Below are positions 1 through 5,170 of a stretch of 5,182 nucleotides of DNA, piece by piece. The stretch is from an uncultured Eubacteriales bacterium. Lineage in GTDB: Bacteria > Bacillota_A > Clostridia > Oscillospirales > Oscillospiraceae. The notes below the pieces were generated by a model. That model worked only from the letters and a program-made list of their open reading frames with translations. It was not told the origin of the DNA and did no database searches. Location: contig CATIYU010000056.1 of assembly GCA_949739085.1 (NCBI GenBank), forward strand, positions 1-5,182. The letters are read 5' to 3'. The position numbers and the translations under genes are program-made. The first letter of the stretch is position 1; the number at the start of each line of letters is the position of its first letter.

Positions 1-219
1 CAGGGCGTAGCCGATAATGACGCCGTTGTACAGCTCGCCCTTGTTAATCCGGATGACGTACTTGGAAATGGCCAGCACGACTTCCGTGTTAATCAGGCCG
101 AACGCCAGAGAGGCAAGAAACAGCCACCAAGGGATGGGAAAGCGGGTATAAAATGTAACATACGAGCGGAAGGAGAATTTTTCCTTTTGCTGCTCCCTGT
201 CCTTACCGTTCTGCACCAT
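1..219 (-). CDS. ABC exporter half-transporter, N-terminal fragment (partial at window edge)
   Basis: The first 73 codons of a minus-strand gene are open to the window edge. The N-terminus (residues 1-26) is charged and cytoplasmic-looking, with RSYVTFYTRFPIPWW leading into a hydrophobic helix at about residues 29-51. This is the usual layout of the first membrane segment of an ABC exporter (ABC_membrane family). The start ATG lies one base after the stop of the complete ABC half-transporter upstream, and an AGGAGG ribosome site sits inside the end of that gene, 9 bases before the ATG. Adjacent half-transporters of this kind usually form a heterodimer, so this is probably the second subunit. 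No nucleotide-binding domain is visible because the gene is cut off. It could be another type of membrane protein; the assignment rests on position and the N-terminal pattern. Confidence 0.72.
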   Translation of the reverse strand, partial: MVQNGKDREQQKEKFSFRSYVTFYTRFPIPWWLFLASLAFGLINTEVVLAISKYVIRINKGELYNGVIIGYAL

Positions 220-220
220 A

Positions 221-1960
221 TCAGCGCTCCTCCTCTCCATTTTCCATCATTTCCCGACAATAGGAATTGGAAGCCATAACGTCCTCCCGCTCCCCGGCGG
301 CCTCCACCTGCCCGTCCCGCAGGACGACCACGTAATCCGCGTTGCTGATGGTCTGGGCGTCGTGGGCCACATAGACCACGGTTTTTCCGGCCATCACACT
401 GCGGATACTGGCCCATACGCCAGCCTTACCGCCGATGTCCATGGCGGCGGTGGCCTCGTCCAGCAGCAGGCAGTCCGGCTTTTTCAGCAGGGCGCGGGCC
501 ACGGAAAACCGCTGGCGCTGCCCCCCGGAGAGGCTGGCGCCGTTCTCGCCGACCAGGGCGTCGTAGCCCAGGGGCTGGCTGCGGACATAATCCAGAATGC
601 CCACGGCGGCGCACGCCTCGTCCAGCTCCTCTTCCGAGGGCTTCCGGCCCAGCCCGTGGAGCAGATTCTCCCGGATGGTCCCGGCGTACATGACGCTCTC
701 CTGGGTCACATACCCCAGGGCCTGGCGGAAGCTGGACAGGGAGTAGTCCGCCGTATCCCTGCCGCCCACCCGGATGGTTCCGCCCGACAGGGGGTAGAGC
801 CGGTCAACGAGGTTGAGCAGGGTGGATTTGCCTGAACCGGAGGGCCCCACCACGGCGGTGATCCGCCCGGCGGGGATGTCCAGATCCAGGCCCTGGAACA
901 GCGGCTTGCCGCCATAGGAAAAGTCCACCTTCTCCAGCTGGATGCCGCCGGAAACAGAGGACGCGGCCTCTCCGGCGTCCAGCTGCTCCTCCGGCTCGTC
1001 CATGATCTCCGCCACCCGGTCCACCGCGCCCTGAGCGGCCTTGAAGGACGTCCAATAGACGCAGTAGGCACCCAGGATATTGGTCAGCTGGGTGGCAAAG
1101 CCGTAATAGGCGATCCACTGCGTGAGATTCAAAGCGCCAGAGGCGTAGTAGCCCCGGCCCACCAGGATAATCACAATGGCCTGCAGCGCGGTGGAGATGG
1201 CGTAGATGGGCACGCCCAGGCCGGTAATCCAGATGTTCATACCGGCGGCCCGGTAGCTGGCCCTCATCCTCTCCTCCCCCGCCCGGGCCTCCTTTTCCTC
1301 GGTTCCCATGGATTTGATGAGCATCAGGTTATTGGTTCGCTCGGCCACGGCGGCGGTGAGCTGGGCGGTGCGGCGGTTGATGAGGTCCTGTACGCCGAAC
1401 TTCAGGCGGCCCATGATAAAGCTGATGAGGATATTCACCGGCAGCACCGCCACCAGGGACCACATCAGCGCCCCGTCATAGCTGGCGACCTTCTGGAGAA
1501 TCACAAAGCTGGAGTACGCGGTGGTAATAATCTGGAGGAACACCTTCATAATGAGACTGCTGATGCTGGAAATATCCGTGGTAATCCGACTAAGCAGCTC
1601 CTTGGGGTTGTTCTTCTCATAGAACCGCAGGGGCAGGCGGACCGTTTTGCACCAGACCATCCGCCGGAGGTTCCGGTCTATACGGGCTACGCACAGGTTG
1701 TTTACCAGGCCGCTAGCCGAGCTGAGGAGCAGGGAGAGAATCTGGTAAAACAGGTATGGCAGCACCACCGCCGTCAGCCCCACATTTCCTGCAAAGAGGG
1801 CGGCGCTGTACTCGGTGGTCCCAACGCCCACATTGGCGATCACCACGCTGGTGGCCAAATAGCCGGCAATCCACAGGTACGGAAGCCTGGCCTTGCCCAG
1901 CATGGCGAAAAACCGGCGGAAACTGCCGTATTTTAAGCGAAAGATTGCGCTGGAATCCAT
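221..1960 (-). CDS. ABC exporter half-transporter (fused membrane and ATP-binding domains)
   Basis: The 579-residue protein has the usual length for a bacterial half-size ABC exporter. The N-terminal half has six probable membrane helices at about residues 27-46, 61-82, 138-158, 164-184, 247-268 and 281-300. The C-terminal ATPase domain (about 340-579) is intact: A-loop tyrosine Y349, Walker A GPSGSGKST (372-380), Q-loop Q420, signature LSGGQ (477-481), Walker B LLLDE with D501 and catalytic E502, and H-loop H533. H533 is followed by DAQT where HRLST is more common, and the D-loop reads AAMD rather than SALD. It should couple ATP hydrolysis to export across the cytoplasmic membrane, probably as a heterodimer with the product of the gene one base downstream. 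The substrate (lipid, peptide or drug) cannot be told. The start is supported by GGAGG 9 bases upstream. Upstream lies a lipoprotein gene and a hairpin, so transcription may be partly read-through. Confidence 0.95.
   Translation of the reverse strand: MDSSAIFRLKYGSFRRFFAMLGKARLPYLWIAGYLATSVVIANVGVGTTEYSAALFAGNVGLTAVVLPYLFYQILSLLLSSASGLVNNLCVARIDRNLRRMVWCKTVRLPLRFYEKNNPKELLSRITTDISSISSLIMKVFLQIITTAYSSFVILQKVASYDGALMWSLVAVLPVNILISFIMGRLKFGVQDLINRRTAQLTAAVAERTNNLMLIKSMGTEEKEARAGEERMRASYRAAGMNIWITGLGVPIYAISTALQAIVIILVGRGYYASGALNLTQWIAYYGFATQLTNILGAYCVYWTSFKAAQGAVDRVAEIMDEPEEQLDAGEAASSVSGGIQLEKVDFSYGGKPLFQGLDLDIPAGRITAVVGPSGSGKSTLLNLVDRLYPLSGGTIRVGGRDTADYSLSSFRQALGYVTQESVMYAGTIRENLLHGLGRKPSEEELDEACAAVGILDYVRSQPLGYDALVGENGASLSGGQRQRFSVARALLKKPDCLLLDEATAAMDIGGKAGVWASIRSVMAGKTVVYVAHDAQTISNADYVVVLRDGQVEAAGEREDVMASNSYCREMMENGEEER
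229..234 (-). promoter_or_regulatory. Ribosome binding site inside upstream ABC gene
   Basis: AGGAGG on the minus strand lies within the last codons of the complete ABC gene, 9 bases before the ATG of the partial ABC gene. With a one-base gap between stop and start, this arrangement predicts translational coupling and matched production of the two subunits. Confidence 0.75.
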
Positions 1961-1987
1961 GGGGCTCTTCCTCCTTTAAACATACAA

Positions 1988-2026
1988 AGCCCGCCCCCGC
2001 CTCTTGAACTGGGGCGAAGGCAGGCT
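1988..2026 (-). terminator. Hairpin between lipoprotein and ABC genes, probable intrinsic terminator or attenuator
   Basis: On the minus-strand RNA, arms AGCCTGCCTTCGCC (2026-2013) and GGCGGGGGCGGGCT (2001-1988) pair over 14 positions with no mismatch if three G-U wobbles are allowed; the loop is 11 bases. On the plus strand those three positions become C-A mismatches, so the hairpin is designed for minus-strand transcripts. It starts 6 bases after the lipoprotein stop codon. The following tract is TTTGTATGTTT, a broken T-run, so termination may be partial, with some read-through into the ABC genes. No convincing promoter is visible between this hairpin and the ABC start. Confidence 0.65.
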
Positions 2027-2032
2027 CCGGTA

Positions 2033-2512
2033 TTATTTACTGGTCAACGCGTTGAAATCCGCCAGCACGGCGTCCTTCTGGGCGTAGTCCGCTGAGAAGG
2101 CGACGGCGAAATTCCCGTTGCTGGCCTCAGTTTGCAGCACAGCCGCGCCGCCCATGTAGACCATGGCGCCGTTGTTCGCGGCCATGCTCTGGAAGTAGTT
2201 GGTATAGGCCTCAGAAGGCGTGGCGGAATCCCACCACATCAGCCACAGCCCGCCGTAGTCCTCCGCCCGGTCGGCAAAGGGGGCGAAGGGGATGTCCCCG
2301 CCGGTGTTGTCGGTCAGGTAGCCCTCGGTGGTGAGCATATCCACCGGAGCCGCGTCCTTGGCTATGTAGCCCTTTTCCGTGAGATAGGACACCATTTCGT
2401 CATAGGTGCAGGTCTTGGGGTCAACGCTTTTAGCGCCGCCGCAGGCGGCCAGACTCAGGGCCAGCAGCAGAGCCAGCAGTGTGCAAAGAGTGCGTTTTGC
2501 AGCCGTTTTCAT
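2033..2512 (-). CDS. Small lipoprotein of unknown function
   Basis: This 159-residue protein has a classic lipoprotein signal: KTAAKR, a hydrophobic stretch rich in Leu (residues 9-21) and a lipobox ending LAAC with lipidated Cys24. The mature part of about 136 residues should be anchored on the outer face of the cytoplasmic membrane. I do not recognise the family. Visible features are a Tyr/Glu-rich segment (36-51), an aromatic patch YGGLWLMWWD (86-95), and a Gly/Ala/Met stretch around 111-125. Apart from Cys24 the only mature cysteine is Cys35, so it has no CxxC motif and is not a thioredoxin-fold protein. The start is set by AAGGAGG, whose GGAGG ends 9 bases before the ATG. It has its own extended -10 promoter upstream and a hairpin downstream. 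Proximity to the ABC genes raises the possibility that it works with the exporter, but it is not an obvious substrate-binding protein, being far too short. Confidence 0.85.
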   Translation of the reverse strand: MKTAAKRTLCTLLALLLALSLAACGGAKSVDPKTCTYDEMVSYLTEKGYIAKDAAPVDMLTTEGYLTDNTGGDIPFAPFADRAEDYGGLWLMWWDSATPSEAYTNYFQSMAANNGAMVYMGGAAVLQTEASNGNFAVAFSADYAQKDAVLADFNALTSK

Positions 2513-2548
2513 GGGAAGAATCCTCCTTAAAAAATTTGGGGTGAGCTG

Positions 2549-2557
2549 ATTGTAGCA
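2549..2557 (-). promoter_or_regulatory. Extended -10 promoter for the lipoprotein gene
   Basis: The minus strand reads TGCTACAAT, an extended -10 (TG-n-TACAAT, five of six bases of TATAAT). The predicted transcript would start near 2542, leaving a leader of about 30 bases that contains the AAGGAGG ribosome site. No good -35 is seen at 16-18 bases, as expected when an extended -10 or an activator compensates. Confidence 0.6.
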
Positions 2558-2577
2558 TACGCGGAAACACGGGGAAA

Positions 2578-2608
2578 GCGCCCTTGTCGATTCTGTCCGG
2601 AAGGGCGC
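2578..2608 (-). terminator. Hairpin after the thioredoxin gene, possible terminator
   Basis: A perfect 8-bp stem, GCGCCCTT paired with AAGGGCGC, encloses a 15-base loop and lies 15 bases after the thioredoxin stop codon. It probably ends the reductase/folding/thioredoxin transcript. The tail on the minus-strand RNA is only TTTCCCC, so as an intrinsic terminator it is weak. On the plus strand it is followed by GTATTTTG, but no plus-strand gene leads into it. The loop contains one copy of the GAATCGAC motif, so the inverted repeat could instead be part of a protein-binding site. Confidence 0.5.
2586..2593 (-). promoter_or_regulatory. GAATCGAC motif, copy 3 (upstream of lipoprotein promoter)
   Basis: This minus-strand GAATCGAC matches exactly the two copies upstream of the reductase operon. 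It lies 31 bp upstream of the lipoprotein -10 hexamer, almost the same distance (30 bp) as the proximal copy at the reductase promoter. The shared context ACAGAATCGAC (11 bases) is identical to the distal copy. Candidate activator site; inference only. Confidence 0.35.
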
Positions 2609-2623
2609 GTATTTTGTCCCGGA

Positions 2624-2941
2624 TTACGCGTACATAAACTGAGCGATCACTTCCTTCACCGCCTGGGGCTGCATGACGCCCACGTGGCTGGCCACCAGCT
2701 GCCCGTCCTTGTAAAAGTGGATGGTAGGGACGGCGGTAATCTGGAACTCCTCCGCGATCTCCGGGTTCTCGGTGGTGTTGAGCTTGACGATGTTCAGGAA
2801 GGGGATCTCCGCCTCAATGTCCTCCAGGATTTGGGAGAACAGCTTGCAGGGGACGCAGGTGGTGCCGTAGAAGTCGGCAATTACGAAATCCTCCGCGATG
2901 AGCTCCTTGAAATTGGTCTTGTCCGCAGTCTGAATGGCCAT
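2624..2941 (-). CDS. trxA: Thioredoxin-like protein with CVPC active site
   Basis: The 105-residue single-domain thioredoxin is of normal length. It carries the thiol-disulfide exchange pair C29-V-P-C32, preceded by DFYGTT (D23 corresponds to the buried Asp of E. coli Trx), the cis-proline in AVPT (P72) and a C-terminal VGVMQPQAV region in place of the usual VG-A-x-K. It is cytoplasmic, with no signal peptide. The active site departs from the canonical WCGPC: Trp is replaced by Thr and Gly by Val, which should alter redox potential and partner choice. It is the last gene of a three-gene unit with a flavin thioredoxin reductase-like protein, so it is the likely electron acceptor of that enzyme. 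The start is supported by GGGAGG 8 bases before the ATG, directly after the preceding gene's stop (14-bp gap). Other thioredoxin-like names (tlpA-type, glutaredoxin) fit less well. The symbol is by similarity; the organism may hold another TrxA. Confidence 0.9.
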   Translation of the reverse strand: MAIQTADKTNFKELIAEDFVIADFYGTTCVPCKLFSQILEDIEAEIPFLNIVKLNTTENPEIAEEFQITAVPTIHFYKDGQLVASHVGVMQPQAVKEVIAQFMYA

Positions 2942-2955
2942 GGTGTTATCCTCCC

Positions 2956-3876
2956 TTAATAAAATTCTTTGATGTACTCCGCCAGCACGGTGTACACGTG
3001 TCCGGCATATTGGTTAAAGATGAAGGTCTCCAGGGAGTTGGCCTCTCTGGCCTTCTCCTCCGTGGTGTGCCAGGACTTGACATAGTCCGCGATAAACGCC
3101 TCATAGTCCGCCTCGCCAGGCTGAAAGCCGTCCGTCTGGGCGTACCAGCGGCCCAGCAGATACCGGCACAGGCTGTCCCATCCCTCGTACTGGACCATCG
3201 CCACCAGCTCGTGGTAGCTCTTCACCGGGATGCGGCCCGCGAACTGCTGCGGGGTCATCTCCTCCAGGACCATCCCCTCCTGGCGGCACAGCGTCCGGCA
3301 GCGGTTCAGCTCCCGATTCACGACGGCGGCCCAGTCCTCCCGGCACAGGACAAATTCCGAGCCGCTGATAACGGCCCGCATAACCTGCTTCTGCGGCTCA
3401 AAGAGCGCCTCCTGAAAGGCGGACGCTTTCTGCTGCGCCAGCAGGTATGCCTGGTATTCCGGCACCGTGCGGACGCCCTCCAGGCCCAGCTTTTCCACCA
3501 TCTCATCGCTGGGTTCGGGAACCACGCGGTTCATGACGCCTGTCAGCGTGAGGGTCACCCTGCCCTCCGGCAGCTCAAGCTCCCGCCTCTCCCCCGCCGC
3601 CATGCCAATGGACAGCGCCTCAATTTCCTTGTGGAACATCCCGCTGCCCGCTACGAAGCGCACCTTTTCCTTGTTAAACCTGGAACAGCCGGACTCCAGA
3701 CGGCACACCGCCTGGTCGCCGGAGGAGACCCGCGTCCCCTCCTCCCAGCGGATATAGGGATTTGCCAGGCGGCGCAGCTCCTTCTCCAGAGCGGCCTCGT
3801 CCCGGACGAAGGGCTTGAGCAGGGGCTTCACGTCCACGCTCCGATAGTCCATGACCCGCAATACTCTTGATTTCAT
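2956..3876 (-). CDS. Trigger factor/FKBP-like folding protein lacking the ribosome-binding domain
   Basis: This 306-residue cytoplasmic protein has no signal peptide. Residues about 48-117 match the FKBP-type peptidyl-prolyl isomerase layout seen in trigger factor: SGDQAVCRLE, then AGSGMFHKEIEALSIGMAAGE, then a beta-rich LTLTGVMNRVV. It continues with VPEPSDEMVEKLG and VRTVPEYQAYL, the trigger-factor linker into a helical C-terminal chaperone-like part (about 140-306). Full trigger factor is about 430 residues and begins with a ribosome-docking domain (GFRxGxxP-type loop). That domain is missing; the N-terminal 45 residues are short and different. Six cysteines are present (C58, C64, C178, C193, C197, C237), including CRTLC. 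It probably acts as a chaperone or prolyl isomerase off the ribosome, with folding activity linked to the thioredoxin pair on either side. Isomerase activity is uncertain because catalytic-pocket residues are divergent. The start follows AGGAGG by 6 bases. Confidence 0.75.
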   Translation of the reverse strand: MKSRVLRVMDYRSVDVKPLLKPFVRDEAALEKELRRLANPYIRWEEGTRVSSGDQAVCRLESGCSRFNKEKVRFVAGSGMFHKEIEALSIGMAAGERRELELPEGRVTLTLTGVMNRVVPEPSDEMVEKLGLEGVRTVPEYQAYLLAQQKASAFQEALFEPQKQVMRAVISGSEFVLCREDWAAVVNRELNRCRTLCRQEGMVLEEMTPQQFAGRIPVKSYHELVAMVQYEGWDSLCRYLLGRWYAQTDGFQPGEADYEAFIADYVKSWHTTEEKAREANSLETFIFNQYAGHVYTVLAEYIKEFY

Positions 3877-3882
3877 GCCATA

Positions 3883-3889
3883 CCTCCTA
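3883..3889 (-). promoter_or_regulatory. Reductase stop codon fused to ribosome binding site
   Basis: TAGGAGG combines the TAG stop of the reductase gene with the AGGAGG ribosome site of the folding-protein gene, whose ATG is 6 bases further on. Terminating ribosomes therefore stop on the next gene's initiation signal, which favours coupled translation and fixes the start at 3876. Confidence 0.8.
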
Positions 3890-4750
3890 TTTTTCCGCTT
3901 GTTTCAGCTCGTTCAGATATTCCACCGCGCTGTGCAGCGCCACGTTTCCCTCGCCAGCCGCCTTGACGTACTGATAGGGCCGTCCCGTGCAGTCTCCGGC
4001 GGCAAAGCAGCCCGGCAGATTGGTCCGCTGCTGCCGGTCCGTCTGGATGTGTCCGCCCTCCGCCGCCAGTCCCGGCAGCAGCGCCGCGGGGGCCACACAG
4101 GGCCGCAGGCAGAATACGCCGTCCACCTCCACCGTCTCGCCGCCGCAGACGGCACCTGCGGCCCGGTCCTCCCCCAGAATCTCCGTGGGGTAGCCCACCA
4201 CATGCCGCACATTCTCCCGGCGGACGCCGCAGTCCTTGTAGCTGGTGCAGAGGAACACGTGGGAGGCCAGCCCCGCCAGAAATTCGATCTCCTCCTCCAG
4301 CTGCGGGTCCGTGCAAACCACGGCGATCCGCTTTCCCCGGTACAGCTCCCCGTCGCATGTGGCGCAGTAGCTGACGCCCTTGCCCAGCAGGCGGCTCTCG
4401 CCGGGAATCTCCCGGCTGCCGGACACGCCGGTGGCCAGGATGACGGTTTTTCCATCGTACATCTTCTCGTTGACTAGTGCGATATAATATCCGCCCATGT
4501 CATAGATGGCGTTTACCCGCTCCTCCAGAATGGAAATCCCCAGACTGCCGGTCTGGCGCAGGAAGGCGTCCCGCATCTCCGGTCCGGTGACCGCGGGAAG
4601 CCCGGGGTAGTTCAGGATCCGCCCGGCCTTTTCGATTTTGGCGCTCAGCGACCTGGAGCCGAACCAGAGAAAGTCCAGCCCCCTCGCCTTCGCGCTCAGC
4701 GCGGCGGACACGCCTGCCGGACCGCTGCCAATAATCAGCAAATCATACAT
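3887..4750 (-). CDS. Thioredoxin reductase-like flavoprotein, probable NADPH-independent (FFTR-type)
   Basis: The 287-residue protein is shorter than typical TrxB (about 310-320). The FAD-binding motif is GSGPAG (8-13), followed by LNYPGLPAVTGPEM (46-59), ATG (106-108) and the C-terminal FAD segment FAAGDCTGRPYQYVKAAGEG (249-268). The redox-active pair is C129-A-T-C132-D, as in all low-molecular-weight thioredoxin reductases. The pyridine nucleotide site is not canonical: where GGGxSAxEEA is expected the protein reads VVCTDPQLEEEIEF (144-157), and the HRRxxxR phosphate-binding motif is replaced by LCTSYKDCG (167-175). Loss of both is the hallmark of ferredoxin-dependent flavin thioredoxin reductases known from clostridia. 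It probably reduces the CVPC thioredoxin two genes downstream using reduced ferredoxin. It has ten cysteines in all, several in the altered domain. First gene of the operon; its ribosome site (AAGGGG, 10 bases before ATG) is the weakest here. Confidence 0.88.
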   Translation of the reverse strand: MYDLLIIGSGPAGVSAALSAKARGLDFLWFGSRSLSAKIEKAGRILNYPGLPAVTGPEMRDAFLRQTGSLGISILEERVNAIYDMGGYYIALVNEKMYDGKTVILATGVSGSREIPGESRLLGKGVSYCATCDGELYRGKRIAVVCTDPQLEEEIEFLAGLASHVFLCTSYKDCGVRRENVRHVVGYPTEILGEDRAAGAVCGGETVEVDGVFCLRPCVAPAALLPGLAAEGGHIQTDRQQRTNLPGCFAAGDCTGRPYQYVKAAGEGNVALHSAVEYLNELKQAEK

Positions 4751-4783
4751 ACCTGGGACGCCCCTTTTTTGTTATTTGATATT

Positions 4784-4811
4784 AACATACAGCATTTTCA
4801 CAGGGAATCAA
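4784..4811 (-). promoter_or_regulatory. Probable promoter of the reductase/folding/thioredoxin operon
   Basis: On the minus strand TTGATT (4811-4806, four of six -35 bases) is followed after 16 bp by TATGTT (4789-4784, four of six -10 bases). The start of transcription would be near 4778, giving a leader of about 27 bases. Both hexamers are imperfect and the spacer is one base short of optimal, so the promoter may need an activator. Alternatives in this AT-rich stretch, such as TAATAT, have worse spacing. Confidence 0.4.
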
Positions 4812-4819
4812 TAGCCGCT

Positions 4820-4848
4820 GTCGATTCCGACCCAAAAGCGGTCGATTC
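4820..4848 (-). promoter_or_regulatory. Tandem GAATCGAC direct repeat, candidate activator site
   Basis: Two exact copies of minus-strand GAATCGAC (4827-4820 and 4848-4841) lie 21 bp apart, two helical turns, placing them on the same DNA face. The proximal copy is 8 bp upstream of the proposed -35 and 30 bp upstream of the -10, centred near -45. That is the position expected for an activator touching RNA polymerase. The proximal copy also sits in a short dyad, GTCG-GAAT-CGAC. The same 8-mer occurs at one other place in the window, upstream of the lipoprotein gene. The binding protein is unknown. Confidence 0.4.
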
Positions 4849-5035
4849 TGTACCGGCGGCAGATGTTGGGCAAGCCCTCTCTTTGCTCCCCGGCCGCCGG
4901 ACCCGCTCCATGCGCCCGGTCAAGCACATCCCGCTCATTGGGACTGCTCTCATAGATTTTCCCGCCCTTTTCATACACACCTGACCGTCCGGCTGAAATG
5001 GCGATCGAATTGAAAGGGAAAAATCTGCTGCGTAC

Positions 5036-5064
5036 TTGACAAATATCGTTTATTGGCGTATAAT
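5036..5064 (+). promoter_or_regulatory. Consensus sigma-A promoter for tRNA-Leu
   Basis: TTGACA (5036-5041) and TATAAT (5059-5064) are both perfect matches to the housekeeping consensus, separated by the optimal 17 bp. The predicted start near 5071 gives a 5' leader of about 13 bases to be removed by RNase P. Its strength suits a stable RNA gene. Confidence 0.93.
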
Positions 5065-5083
5065 CAGGGACGCAATCTTATCC

Positions 5084-5170
5084 GCCGGTGTGATGGAATT
5101 GGTAGACGTAGCGGACTCAAAATCCGCCGCTGGCGACAGCGTACCGGTTCGAGTCCGGTCACCGGCACCA
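5084..5170 (+). tRNA. tRNA-Leu (anticodon CAA)
   Basis: The 87-base class II tRNA has acceptor stem GCCGGTG/CACCGGC (5084-5090 with 5160-5166), discriminator A and encoded CCA (5168-5170). The anticodon stem GCGGA/TCCGC flanks loop CTCAAAA, with anticodon CAA at 5118-5120, which reads UUG. The long variable arm CGCTG-GCGA-CAGCG is typical of tRNA-Leu. The T arm is ACCGG/CCGGT with loop TTCGAGT. All stems pair and no base is missing. It is divergent from the redox operon; further tRNA genes may follow beyond the window edge. Confidence 0.97.

Larger units (their letters stand above)
4751..5083 (-). other. Divergent intergenic region between reductase operon and tRNA-Leu
   Basis: These 333 bp hold no supportable gene. 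The left end is AT-rich, with a T6 run and the probable operon promoter. Next come two GAATCGAC copies (4820-4848). The middle, about 4850-5000, is GC-rich and shows no clear hairpin, ribosome site or conserved reading frame. The right end carries the tRNA promoter. Two short open frames (71 and 60 codons) overlap here on opposite strands but have no ribosome site. Confidence 0.6.

Noticed and set aside
1970..1986. TATGTT as a -10 element for the ABC genes
   Set aside because: It ends 2 bases before the AAAGGAGG ribosome site, so transcription would begin within or after that site, and no fitting -35 exists.
2998..3870. Long plus-strand open frame (290 codons) opposite the folding-protein gene
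   Set aside because: It is the mirror of a GC-rich coding region, rich in Leu/Arg/His with no recognisable domain; the minus-strand frame has a strong ribosome site and family similarity.
4815..4848. TCGAC(A/C) within the repeated motif acting as a -35 hexamer
   Set aside because: No -10-like hexamer lies 16-18 bp downstream of any of the three copies.
4769..4984. Short overlapping open frames of 71 (+) and 60 (-) codons in the intergenic region
   Set aside because: Neither has a ribosome site or recognisable composition. They lie over the promoter and motif region and appear to be chance frames.
4999..5040. ATG-GCG-ATC-GAA frame giving MAIELKGKNLLRT then a stop
   Set aside because: It resembles the start of an enzyme such as a carbamoyltransferase, but it is 13 codons long, runs into the tRNA promoter and has no continuation, so a gene remnant cannot be supported.
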